Below, in pieces: positions 1 through 10,231 of a DNA stretch of 64,000 bases. A program made the position numbers and the translations under genes. Location: NCBI GenBank assembly GCA_946894095.1, contig OX335650.1, positions 5,208,001-5,272,000 of the forward strand, written 5' to 3'. This stretch comes from Incurvaria masculella. Taxonomy: Eukaryota > Arthropoda > Insecta > Lepidoptera > Incurvariidae. The stretch's first letter is position 1. Every line of letters starts with the position of its first letter. The notes below the pieces were generated by a model. It saw only the letters and a program-made list of their open reading frames with translations. It was not told where the DNA came from and did no database searches.

Positions 1-646
1 CATAAGCGACTTGTAACAAAAAGGTTGTTGGGGATGATCTACTGATTCAGTTAGTATTCAGAAGTGTGTATTCAGTATGTAAAAAAATATAGAATTGGCC
101 TCATGTCTAGTGTAATTTTAAGGTTATCTATAAAATGGTCGTAGATTCGTTTTAAATCAATGCTATAAAGCATTTTTTGCTTTTCAATTCGAGATGAACT
201 CTAGGATGATCTGCCTGTTTCCGTCGTGTAACAAAATTGGCAGAGCAGAGTAGAACCGGTCCGCGCGAACAGCCCCTTGGCGCGTCGCCGAGCGACTCCT
301 GCGCATGTGCGGAGCCGCGCGCGGCAGCTGCAACAGTTTTTACGCGCCGCTCTTACATTTTTTTTCCTCCCAAACGCTCGGGCACCCTCGAAATGGTTTT
401 GCGCAATCAATGACAAAACTAAATATTCCGCCCGGTGATTTCCGCGTTTACGATAAAATTCGAATTCATTGAATGACGTCGGCGAAACTGGTCGGTGGGG
501 GACAATGTGCATTTTAATGACGTTCGAAATGTATTGGCTAGGTGGGATTATGTGAATTTACCTTCTCAATTATTTGTCGTAACTAAATATTGATTTGATA
601 GGATTTCAATAAAGTACTAAATGACCTCGGAGTCATTATGAATTAT
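1..646. other. Unassigned leading stretch with a GC-rich patch
   Basis: No gene or repeat boundary was recognised. A GC-rich patch rich in CG dinucleotides lies at about 236-345; the flanks are AT-rich. The open frame on the minus strand through this patch shows no family motif and looks like a composition effect. Confidence 0.5.
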
Positions 647-990
647 TTTTTATGCAACCTTACTTAGCTCGCTAATCCCACACATCTACCGTTATGATAA
701 TAGCGCAATACACCCACATTCCTGAAGGAATTAGGTGCCGTGCCAGGAACTTTCCTTTATGAGCACGGCCAAATTGTACTGGATGGAAAACGTGGTTAAT
801 TGTTCATGGCCGCTTAAATCATAGTTTTATCCAATGCGGTGGTACCAACTAAGACGGCCTTAACCATTCTACCTAGTAGGGGAAGGAGACCTACAGTTTG
901 ACAAGGGTTCCGAACCATGGAACACCTCGTTTTCCTAACCAAAGAAAGAGAAAGAAAGTGGTCTAGCGCCTACACCACTAGCTGTACACT
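647..990 (-). mobile_element. S1-t SINE (tRNA-headed), diverged
   Basis: Read on the minus strand, the copy runs from a degenerate head at about 990 to a tail at 647 ending near GTTGCATAAAAAA. The 3' half has the S1-t signature (CATTCCTGAAGGAATTAGGTG on the plus strand). The body words for ACCTACAG, GGTGGTACC and GAGCACGG are all present. The head is decayed: the A box reads like TAGTGGTGTAGG and no clean B box remains. It is an old copy. Confidence 0.75.
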
Positions 991-1012
991 AGGTACTAGG
1001 GTCGCTTTCCCC

Positions 1013-1152
1013 ATGTGCTGATTAGCTTAATCGGCACATAAACATTGACTAAAGGCCTTTCTTACCATCTTGCAGCATAAGATAATCAGCGCTTTAGTAA
1101 TAAAGACATTTAAAGTATCGTTTAGAAAAAATCACCACTTGGTGATATCCAC
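1013..1152 (+). mobile_element. Short inverted-repeat element (CACCTACTGCTGATTA family), decayed copy
   Basis: It shares TGCTGATTAGCTTAATC, AAGATAATCAGC and CTTTAGTAATAAAG with the better copies at 7268 and 28558, in the same order and spacing. The right end keeps a form of CACTTGGTGA. The left terminal repeat is partly lost against the adjoining SINE. It is a non-coding MITE-like element of about 165 bp; its superfamily is unknown. Confidence 0.6.
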
Positions 1153-1889
1153 GTTAAACAGAATTTCTTCATATAAGCATCCGAATAAAATCCACAGATA
1201 TGAGCAGATCCGAAAATATGACATGTGCGTGTTTTTACTACGAGCACTGCAAATATTGACTACGTAGTTATACTTTGAAATTGCAATAACTTCATTTCAA
1301 TGGGATTAGGAACAGACACAGGTAGGGAAGTAAAGGCTTTTACTAATATATTAACATACCTTTTTTATGCACAGATTCATTAAAATATCTTTACGCCTTA
1401 ATCACGATTATAAATAGGTTGTTAAACATGCTATGAAATGTAGAGTACAGGCTTGTAATCGCACTACGAATACGATCGTAGGAATGGTAGTGTACTATTC
1501 TGCTTTCGCATAACACTGGCACGACTTTTTTTCAGTTCCACACGAAACAGTCAGGTTAGCAGTCGGCATCGGGACGTTATAATTACAAATTGTTCCCTTG
1601 ATGAATGATTTCCGGGTACGACGCTTGTGAGCGCTAGTGATGGGCACCCGGTTTGAGAAAAAAAAAACTATCGCTAACTTCAAATTATTTTGATGCATTA
1701 TACGGCTCTTAATAAGATCCTTTGAGTTTAGTCATTTATTCTCTATGTTAACAGCGTATTAGCAATTGGTTTAATAATTTAAAAAAGTCTAGAAACATAA
1801 AATGTCCAGATAGCATATTGATATCGACACCACTAACAATTACGGCCATATCTCCGCTAACAATATACATATATAAGAGCGTGAACAAT
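1153..1889. other. No gene seen
   Basis: AT-rich sequence with frequent stops in all frames. Neither the plus-strand frame at 1070-1267 nor the minus-strand frame at 1495-1698 shows a recognisable motif. Confidence 0.5.
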
Positions 1890-2110
1890 ATTATTCTCCA
1901 CTAATCTCGTCTAAATTTGTATTGTTTAATCTTCATTCATAGACAGTATACTGCTCTCAGATTTGTCATATTTTATTATCAGCTAGTTCAGCAAGTTTGA
2001 ATGGTTGTTAAAAAATATTAATTACGTTAAGTTCCTATTCTCTGTCGGCTACTCGTAAGCTACGCACGACGAGTGAATATACCTGTAAATTATCATTACA
2101 GATGTTTAAA
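1890..2110. repeat. Old dispersed repeat, partner of 8060-8340
   Basis: Words occur in the same order in both places: a CATAGRCAG-like segment, then ACTGCYCTC, TTTGWCATATTTTATYAT, and a CAGTTCAG-like segment followed by CAAG. Many substitutions and small gaps separate them. It has no coding content and its ends are not defined. Confidence 0.45.
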
Positions 2111-2956
2111 AAATAGTAAAAAAAATTACATTGCCGAAAAAATCAACTAGACAATGAAGAGGTAAATAGATAAATTATGCTAAAATGAGTGTTAAAATAA
2201 TATATCTTGTCATAATATAAATGTCTAATATATCATATAATATATAAAAATAATCTTGGAAAAAAAAACATGAAATGTAAAAATTTGCTTCGCAAAACAT
2301 ATTGCTTATATGTTGTGTTTGCACAAAACCGAACGAAAATCTTTCATTTACTTATTTTTAATCCATTACAAAAATATTGTTTTTCTAAAATGCAGAGTAT
2401 ATCCGTGCAGTGGCTGCTCGTATCGACAAATCGAGCATCGAGCTGGCATCCTTACTAGGACGTCGGACACGGCCGGCTGGGCGGGCGGGGCCGGGTCGCG
2501 GGCGCGGGGGAGCGGTGACATGTGCGAAGGGTTGCGAAACTTACCCTTACCCCTACTCCACCCCATCCGACTCTGCCCTATAGCCAACTTGCCGGTGCGC
2601 TCTCCTCCGCCCCCGCCACCCCCTCGCCCCCAGTACGGTAGTTCCACAGATTTGCACGCATTCTCCATGTAACTTTTGAACTAGATCAAGATAATAATGA
2701 AAATGGATGTCTGTTCCGTAGCAATTTCTTCAATTAATTATACACAAATATAAAATCACTAGCGTATGCTTGCGCCCTTCACTTTCAAACTCAAAAAATA
2801 TTTATCGTGATGGTAGACATAATTTATGGCAACAATCGAGCTTTACGAAGGTATGACCCTCATTAGAAATTGGGTGAGCCATTCTCAAATTATGAGCGAA
2901 CAGACGAACAGACAAACATCAGAAGTTAGTCTTGAGGTTACCGCGGTCGTTAGACA
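2111..2956. other. AT-rich stretch with a GC-rich island at about 2455-2645
   Basis: The sequence switches abruptly from poly(A/T)-rich DNA to an island with GGCGGGCGGGGCC-type runs and then a pyrimidine-rich CCCCGCCACCCCC segment. The overlapping open frames on both strands are low complexity and mirror each other, so I treat them as non-coding. No splice-linked exon was recognised. Confidence 0.4.
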
Positions 2957-3109
2957 TGTTCGAAAAATGTTACGGCCTTTCACGCGGCAGGTAGAGATAT
3001 TCTCGTCGAGCGCGGCGGATGCCTCCTTGACAACGGGCTGAATGATGAGCTCGAAACGTCGGAGAATATCTCTACCTGCCGCGTGAAAGGCCGTAACATT
3101 TTTCAAACA
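2957..3109. repeat. Hairpin element with arms of about 48 bp
   Basis: The left arm at 2957-3004 (TACGGCCTTTCACGCGGCAG within it) is repeated inverted at 3062-3109, with a spacer of about 57 bp. The arms differ by only one or two bases. A half copy lies at 47440-47505, extending from one arm into the spacer word ACGTTTCGAGCT. This shows it is a dispersed family rather than a local palindrome. Confidence 0.7.
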
Positions 3110-3157
3110 TATCAGACGTTAGATTTAATTAGAGTTATGTGGAGTGATGATAGCTCA

Positions 3158-3533
3158 GCCGCTCGTAGCTCAGGGACGCGGGGACTTGCCTTCCATGCCC
3201 ATTTTCTATACTTCATACTTTATTTCTTTTTCTGAGTTGGGTATAAGTGCATTTCGTTACGAATGCCAGCTGTTACAATGTTCGGAATCCATGTAAAACT
3301 ATAGGTCTCCTTCCCCTACTAGGCGCAGGGGTTAAGCCAACCCGGGCTTATCCCAACGCATTGGATAAAACGATGGTCGAGACGGCAACGAATGAGTTGT
3401 CAATGTTTTCCATCCGAATTTCCATCCATTTTAAGATAGCCCTGCTCATAAAAGAAGATCCTGGCATGGTGCCTAATTCCTTCGGGATTGACGGTGCGTA
3501 TGGTTAATAGCCATCTAATTCCAGTTATATAAC
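3158..3533 (+). mobile_element. S1-t SINE, nearly full length
   Basis: The head begins CCGCTCGTAGCTCAGGGACG, which carries a recognisable A box. The B-box part is degraded. The body keeps TGCATTTCGTTACGAATG, CCCCTACTAGG and GGATAAAACGATGGTCGA. The 3' half has CTAATTCCTTCGGGATTG, the S1-t type, and the copy ends near CCAGTTATATAACA. The open frame across it is only SINE sequence. Confidence 0.8.
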
Positions 3534-3591
3534 ATACATACACTCAATTAATTGAGCAAATACATTATTTGATCTACAACAAAACCACATT

Positions 3592-3690
3592 ACATGTCAA
3601 CTAAATACACTGTTTCGTGATAAGCAAGTACGTCGATTTTTTCAAGGAATGTGATACGAATGTATGTATGTATAATCGACTGTGAACTAC
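3592..3690 (-). mobile_element. S2 SINE fragment (3' half)
   Basis: It matches the 3' half of the S2 copy at 16365: AAGCAAGTACGTCGAT, CAAGGAATGTGA, and TGTATGTATAATCGACTGTG follow in the same order. The tRNA-like head is absent, so the copy is 5'-truncated. Confidence 0.6.
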
Positions 3691-3839
3691 ATATCAAATT
3701 CCTTGGAACATAAAATGTCATCAAACCCATGCATAGCTACTTTTGAAAATGTATATTTAAGAATGTCTTTACCGTAATTAGTATACAACAAATACTAACA
3801 GTAGACAAGCTGATTAAGTGTCGTTTAAACGTTTTTTTC

Positions 3840-4130
3840 CCGCCCCATGTCCATGCCCACAGCACCGCACACAGCGCGAACAATAAACCCTTTCAGCGCT
3901 TAATTGAACGCCATCAAAAACCGATTACACGATCATTATTCGCGCATTACTCTTTTTTTACCCCTTTCTACCCCTTCTATTGTGGCGGCTTTTTACTACC
4001 GCTGCACTTGCTGACGGTGCAACGCGATGCAATAGAGCCGTGAAGGATACGCAAGGCCGGCACCACAATGCCAGGTAAGGGTTAAGTTTCACTTTTTTTA
4101 AAGGAATTTCTTAACCCTTTTTTTTTGGCC
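3840..4130. other. Non-repeat stretch with AACCCTT/AAGGGTT motifs
   Basis: It contains AATAAACCCTTTCAG (3885), GTAAGGGTTAAG (4076) and CTTAACCCTTTTTTT (4110), plus several TTAATTG/CATTA homeodomain-like words. There is no ORF. A regulatory role is only a suggestion from the motif density. Confidence 0.25.
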
Positions 4131-4561
4131 ACGTTGCGTTCACGCTAGTCGGAAAGGGATCGTAATCTACGAATGTGATATTAATAACTTTTATGAATAT
4201 TAAAGAACGGGTTTTTTATGGGATAAAAAATATCAGATAGGAGTGACAGTTGAGGGTAAACAGAGTTTTTTCTATGGTACCCTGCACCTGTTGTCTTACT
4301 TTGGTGGGGGATTATTGAAATTGAAAAAAACTACGACATATTGCGTTTTAAAAGGAAAAGGTGGTTCGTTTTTTCATGTAAAGTGTGGTCATTTGTCTTC
4401 TAATTTAATTTGCATGAAATGTGGCTACGGTACAAGCTTTGTTAATGTGTATCATAACCTTACCATAACACGTTAAAAATCAATAACTATATTAGAATAC
4501 ACATGTAAAATATTAGCACTCTAGCACTGTTGAATTTTACAGGATTGTCATGCAGGCTTAC
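4131..4561. other. No gene seen
   Basis: AT-rich. A 77-codon open frame at 4243-4476 (plus) has cysteine pairs in a KCGHLSSNLICMKCGYG arrangement, but no family could be recognised and there is no supporting context. Confidence 0.35.
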
Positions 4562-4762
4562 ATCTAAAGGTTAAGCAACACTGGGCGCGGCCGGATAACT
4601 CGTTATGTCGCCCGGGTTGGTAGCATCGCATTTAAAGTAAGATGGTCGAAGCGGCAATATTATGAGGGGTCCAGGGTGATTCCTGGTTCGCATGTGATGT
4701 GTCGGGCCACTATAATGACAGTAGCTGTGCTATTAGCCATCCATTTCCTGTTGAATAAAAAA
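4562..4762 (+). mobile_element. S1-5S SINE, head and middle partly deleted
   Basis: The surviving head word AGGTTAAGCAACACTGGGCG corresponds to the 5S-like A-box region seen in the copy at 12888. Then come CCCGGGTTGGTA, GGTCGAAGCGGCAAT, and a 3' half close to TTCGCATGTGATGTGT, the S1-5S type. The end is CCATCCATTTCCTGTTGA followed by A-rich sequence. An internal deletion removed the segment around the start of the body. Confidence 0.65.
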
Positions 4763-6340
4763 GTACAATTTGCGATTTTAAGCATTAACGACGCAAGAAT
4801 AACTCGGTATTCGCATATAAACTGCCACCGATCTTTTCTCTATGGGCAGTTTACTATTTCATACACAAATTGCTACATGAGAGCCCACACTATTATTTTA
4901 CAAGCGGCAGGTGTTGCCAGCAACGGTTATCGATTACCCTATAATCCAATTAATCGATACGAAAATAATAAAATACCGGAACTTCAATAAACTTAGCGCA
5001 ATTAAATGGCTCTATCGAATATTATTTCAAATTAGGGTTATACGATCCAACCCTTTTTTAAGAGCAGTTTTTCTAGAGCCACGCGACCAAACCCTTTTTT
5101 ATCGAGCTCCTTTATAGCCATAAAAAGTATTACCCGTTGGTATCAGATGCACCGGTTGCGTTTTTTCGTCGTTTCTTGCTAGAATGTTTTAATTAGTCCG
5201 ACGTACGGGGGAGTGTAAGGCTGTTGTATCCGATGTGATAGATCCGTAATGCTCTGTAACTACATGTGTTGAAATAGTTTTATGTGGGCCATTCTCGTAG
5301 ATAAAATCTTTGTTTCAAGTGATTGTGAGGGGACCAGTTTCATGTTAGATGATCCTCGGTGTTTAACTTTCTGTGTGAACATTTTTTTTTCCATTGCAAG
5401 GAAAATAAAATTTACATAGTTTTTCCAATTTAAATCACTTGTTTTTAAATAATTGTGTATTACTTTAATTACTAGACCATTTTGAACATGTGGTTCTAGA
5501 AACTGGAACTTATATGTGTATATTAAAACAAAATAAACAAAACTTTTATTAAAAATAAAAAATAAGCATAATCCATGACTTCTTCCTACCCTCATAAGCT
5601 AGGTTCATTACATGAACGAACGACCTGGTGCTCTGATAACCTGATTGCCATCCAATGATACATGACAATCCAGTGTCAAAATCTTTGATATCGGGTGGAT
5701 TTTTTTTTGTTAAGTACCTATAAGTAATCACTTATGAATGTATTTAATTCAGTTTTGTTGAATTTCTGAAACATGGTCTGTGATTGCATTGTAGTACTAA
5801 AATTAATATTTATATATTTAATATTTTCTTTCCTTAAAGACCCCTCCCCATTTTCTTTTTTATTTAATATTTTTGAATTTAATAAGTTTTGCGACATATT
5901 TTGCGTTTCAGCTAAAAATGATGGTTTATCATGCGTACCTATACCGGATGTTAGCGGAGGTATAGGTACGCACATTATTTTGTGTGTAGTTATAAATTTA
6001 TTGAAAGGAAGATTTTGTTTTAAGTCGTACATACCAATGTCAATTACCTTTTTTGCTACGTGATTAGCTTTTGGACAATAACCTCCGCTTACACCCTGTA
6101 TAACATCACGCATTATCCCCGGAGGGATAAACAGATTTAATAGAGATATCATACAGCACACTTCTCTCGCTTCATTTCACTCATCTCTTCATACGTGCTC
6201 TCCGATTACGGAATCCACGAATTTGAGCTTTACGAAGTACACAACCTACCAAGGCCGTTTATCTCGGTCGTCCGGCAAGGCATTTCTACATACCTTGGCT
6301 CTGTACATTTATTTTCACTTATTTAGTTTTAAATTACTTT
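4763..6340. other. No confident gene; small hairpin at 5933-5971
   Basis: A 13-bp perfect stem (GCGTACCTATACC and its complement) encloses a 13-nt loop at 5933-5971. The two longest frames here (5260-5595 and 5718-6161, both minus) are biased toward Asn, Lys and Phe, show no motif that I know, and are discussed under rejected items. At 5047-5100 the words CAACCCTTTTTTA and AAACCCTTTTTTA occur about 45 bp apart. Confidence 0.4.
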
Positions 6341-6645
6341 AATGTAACTGAAGATGGATTGCTAATACCACACGCACTTTCATGATATTAGCCCGACACA
6401 CCACATGGGTACTTGGTGCCATGTCCAGACTTTCTTCTGCATTGAAAATCCAGCTGAATTAAAGTAATGGTCAATTTTGACTGCTGCTTAAATCGGTTAA
6501 AGCAGGTACCAATCACTCATGTTTAACGTGAATTTCGATTGGTCCATTTCCATCCAACATCCAGAGCCCAGTGTTGCTTAACTTCGAGGATCGAGCACCG
6601 AGGCGGCGCGGCTGATCACTGGGCTACAGAGCATAACAAAACCTC
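6341..6645 (-). mobile_element. S1-5S SINE, diverged, with head
   Basis: On the minus strand the head reads GTAGCCCAGTGATCAGCC, then CGAAGTTAAGCAACACTGGG. This is an A-box-like word followed by the 5S-like segment, as at 12888. The 3' half reads CCATGTGGTGTGTCGGGC, the S1-5S type. The middle of the body is decayed. Confidence 0.7.
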
Positions 6646-7267
6646 TGAACGTACCCTTATCTTTGTAACTATATTATTCTTTATAAATGTGTGTAATAAT
6701 AAACTATTACGTGCTATAACATTGTTGCTAATTTTAGTGACATTTCAGGCCGTTTTTTTACAGGAGAAAATGAATAACCCTATCATTAAACTCCACGAAA
6801 AAAGGTACCAACATAATTGGATAAGTCTTGGAAGTACACCGCCTGCTATGATTATGTCACAAGGCCGGTAATTATGCCCGGTTAGATAATTATACCTAGT
6901 TTGACTTTTTCCAAAGTATAGTGTGGAATATGGTATAGGTTTTTGTGTCCAATTAACTTAAACGTAAATCGATAGAAATATAAAGAAGTTGGTTATAGAA
7001 TGGGCGTAGTATATCCATACGTATTACACCCATTTTGTCAGCTTAATCAAACTTGTGGATAGCTTTAATCAATACAAGAAGTTTTTAACAAAGTCGTGTA
7101 AACAAATTAAGTATAAGGCTCTGACTTGACGACAATAATTTTTTTTATTGGCGTTGTTTTTAATGTTAATTGTTAAAAAATCAGCGCTTTTAAAATAATG
7201 TGACCGCGTCTATCTATCTAAACATTATTTTCTAAAAATGAGTATTCTAAAATTGTTTGGGGGATTA
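6646..7267. other. No gene seen
   Basis: AT-rich, stops in every frame, no repeat match within the window. Confidence 0.45.
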
Positions 7268-7433
7268 AGGGTATTTTTCACCTACTGCTGATTAGCTTAA
7301 TAGCCACATATTAAGGGCCGTTTTTAAGAGCTTGCAATCAATACCAGCACAAGATAATCAGCACTTTAGTAATAAATGCCCTTTAAGTGTCGATTTAAAT
7401 GAATCAGCACTTGGTGAAAACCAGGCTAAGCGG
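7268..7433 (+). mobile_element. Inverted-repeat element (CACCTACTGCTGATTA family)
   Basis: The left end TTTTCACCTACTGCTGATT is matched inverted by AATCAGCACTTGGTGAAAA at the right end. Inside lie TTGCAATCAATACCAG and CAAGATAATCAGCACTTTAG, shared with 28558 at high identity. It is non-coding, about 165 bp, and transposed presumably by an enzyme supplied elsewhere. Confidence 0.75.
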
Positions 7434-8059
7434 GAAAAAAAAACAGTTTAACGTGCATTTTTTTATTAATACGCGGAGGTAGTAATAAGATTATGTGGTT
7501 GCTTGTCAACAATTCCGTAAAGTCCTAATTTGTTTTGAAAAACAAAAAACCAACGTTGGGAATTCTCGTGAACTGAACAAACAGACAAAGATAAAGAAAC
7601 GCCATACGCAACCCAATAACTGTTAAGCAAAATACTTCTGCGAATTTTGAAATATGTATTTTTGCATAATAAGTACGCGAAGTCATTGTGCATTTTTAAT
7701 TGCAGCAAAAAGGAGCGCGTTGGCTTTCATGGTCGCTCCCGTCAGTTGGGAACAAAGGGGTGCCTGCTGCATTCGCAATTAGGGCTTTTTGTTGCTGTTT
7801 CCTGACGTAGCATTGACGAAAACACGAAGGATAATAAGACTTCGTGTTTAATATAATATCAAGTACCGTCAATGCACAAGAAGTTATTTCAGTTATCGTA
7901 CATATAGTACAGAGCATGCCATCACTCCCATTAAATATGTATAATCCAAATAATAAGGATTAGTAGGGTTGATTGCGTAACAGGCATCGTGTGTGTATAG
8001 AAGCGCATTTATTTAGTAAAAATAACATCATTTTTCCTACTTACTAATCTGGACGTGCA
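7434..8059. other. No gene seen
   Basis: Mixed sequence. The two minus-strand frames (7466-7708 and 7696-7917) have no motif. No repeat match was found. Confidence 0.45.
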
Positions 8060-8340
8060 TAAAGTTTTTGATTGTAGTTTTTGTTTATTGTTTGTTCATC
8101 TTCCATAGGCAGCAGACTGCCCTCGGGTTTGACATATTTTATCATTTGCCAGTTCAGAACTTGCAAGAAACTTGCTGCATTTTTTTCAACGTTCACTTAG
8201 CCTAAGTTAACAAATTTGTTTGCCACTGCTTACAGACGGGTTATTAGTACCCGTTAATATTATTAATATTTTAATCGACGTTTAATTTTTTATTAATTAT
8301 TATTTAAAAAATAGCAGGAATTTTTATTTTAATGCTTCAT
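8060..8340. repeat. Old dispersed repeat, partner of 1890-2110
   Basis: It carries CCATAGGCAGCAGACTGCC, TTTGACATATTTTATCAT and CCAGTTCAGAACTTGCAAG, collinear with the copy near the window start. It has no coding content. Confidence 0.45.
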
Positions 8341-9084
8341 TTTATACAAATAGGGACTTCGTGCGGTTTATCTTTATATTTAACTTTTTCGTGCGCAAGC
8401 GCAGTCTCCACAGGGTGAGTTGTTTTTATGTGGTCTCGATAAAAACTTTTTAACAAAAGTGCAATGGGGAAACGAGATATTCCGTTTTGTCACTGCCTGA
8501 ACCGCGACCAAAAGTGGTGCAATATGATATGCAAAAACCGTGGAGTACAACAATGGAGTAGCCAGAAGTCGGGCGTGCTCTACAAAAACAAATTGCAAAC
8601 CTTTCAGCTCCCAAGGACAGCCGAATAATTTGCTAAACAATAATCCTTTGTGGGTGCTGAGACTTGGGGACAATGGCTAAAATGTGCACTTTTTGCTCTG
8701 CGAAAATGTAAATTTATAAGCGTAATAAAAATCAGTCTCCGAAGGTATTTAAATAAATCGCAATCGGCGAGCATTCGTTTGGTCGGGCCAGTTTTGGTTC
8801 CTCCGTCCGTACCATGGCAAAGACGGAACCCTTCTGAACGTCGGCTCGTCCGCATATAACAGTATTTGTGTGGCATTAGCCATCATATCCAGTTCCACAA
8901 AAAGAAAGTATAATACGTGGGCCACGCCAAAATAAATTAGATACTCTTTCTTTACACATTTGCTGGATACTGTCCAGTTATAAATTTTCGTAAAGATTAT
9001 AGAAATAATGCGCGCTGCGCGCGCACGCTAGGTCTAAGGCTAATCACGAATTATTATTTTTAAAATATTTTTTCTGAGAGAATC
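8341..9084. other. No gene seen
   Basis: The overlapping frames at 8380-8876 on both strands show no motif. A short CG-rich run (GCGCGCTGCGCGCGCACGC) lies near 9009. Confidence 0.45.
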
Positions 9085-9530
9085 GGGCGGGATCGCAGCT
9101 CACTTGACGAGAGTATTGCGCCAGAATGTATTGAATCATTAACTAGTACTTTTAGTGAGTCTGCTTGTTCACGAGCAACCGTTATTAATTGGTTTGCGAG
9201 GAAGCTTTGAAGATGATGCTAAGACAGTTCGAAGAATATGTCTCGACTTTTACAATAAAAAAATGTGTCTCACCCGGCATATTCTCCTGACCTAGCGCCA
9301 TGCGATTTTTACCTATTTGCAAAAAATAAAGAGAAATTTAAAGGTAAAGAAGAATCGCTAGCTGCTTATAATTTTGAGATTTCTGAAGTGTAGTCTGAAA
9401 GAAGAGTGGTCAGAGGTATTTTCCAAGTGGTTTATCCGTATGGCGAGCTCGTGCTCGTGATACGTGCTCAGCGTAAATACTTTGAAAGATGGATATCCGA
9501 ATTAAAGAAAATGTATTATATTTTTTGAGA
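9085..9530 (+). pseudogene. Mariner transposase remnant, internally deleted
   Basis: Mariner transposases cut and paste DNA with a D,D34D catalytic triad. Two parts of one survive here, in different frames. Near 9165-9215 the residues SRATVINWF and then GSFEDDAKT recall the helix-turn-helix region with its (T/S)FEDD word. Near 9270-9350 the frame reads HPAYSPDLAPCDFYLF, the catalytic block holding the third Asp, followed by KEKFKGKE. Near 9430-9480 residues WFIRMASSC and RAQRKYFE match the family's C-terminal end. The region with the first two catalytic Asp residues is missing, and stops and frameshifts are present, so it cannot be active. Terminal repeats were not located. The mariner identity is firm from the SPDLAPCD block; the subfamily is not determined. 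Confidence 0.85.
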
Positions 9531-9837
9531 AACTAATTTCTTCACATCACATCAAAACATGCGGAAATCAAATTACAGTGGGGGGTTTGTGCTTGCGACC
9601 TTGCAAAAACTGCGCTAATCAATCCAAATTTTGAAATGTTAATTTGAAATAATAACATTTCTAAGTCAAAATATTAGTTATATTACACCCCCGAAGTTCT
9701 AGAGGTGGTATTTAATCATACCCTGGTTAGTTTCATCGAATTGAAATAATGGTTGCCAAGTGGTACTAATTTTAGTATAATTTTAACTGTCTGTGTTTTT
9801 TATATATTTCGATGAACAATCAATCGTGTAATTTAAG
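9531..9837. other. No gene seen
   Basis: AT-rich flank of the mariner relic. It may hold its 3' terminal region, but no terminal repeat could be paired. Confidence 0.35.
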
Positions 9838-9935
9838 GAACGTCCTGGCATAGCACCTAGTTTCCTTGTGGTGTTTGGCCTAATATAATGACCGACTCTA
9901 AAAGGGAGTACTTTTAAACAGTCATTTCCAGTTGG
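9838..9935 (+). mobile_element. S1 SINE 3' fragment
   Basis: It begins at ACGTCCTGGCATAGCACC and continues TAGTTTCCTTGTGGTG, GGCCTAATATAATGACC, ending near CATTTCCAGTTGG. It is 5'-truncated and the type is uncertain (S1-5S-like). Confidence 0.6.
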
Positions 9936-10231
9936 AAAAGAAATAATTGTTCTAAAACTTATTATATGTGTATAAAAATCTACGTTAAAATAATATAATT
10001 AGAATGTATTCTTTAGACACTGCAGAGCGCGAGATTATAGTAATAACGCATTTTACCAACACAATATTTATTATACTTGTATCCTGATTAAGCATTGGTG
10101 CAGTTAAAATGTATTAAGTGTTTGAACCAAAAAAACAGACGTCAAAAAACGTAGTCATTCTCAATTATTGTGGTGAAAAACGAAAACTTTTTTTGTCAAC
10201 TCTTATTTGTAACGTGTGACGACATACATTG

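Noticed and set aside
5260..5595. A 111-codon open frame on the minus strand
   Set aside because: No recognisable domain, start context or neighbour. It looks like a chance frame or an old unidentified transposon.
5718..6161. A 147-codon open frame on the minus strand
   Set aside because: It is rich in Asn, Lys and Ile from AT-rich DNA, shows no motif, contains a 13-bp perfect hairpin, and a plus-strand frame overlaps most of it. I could not support it as a gene.
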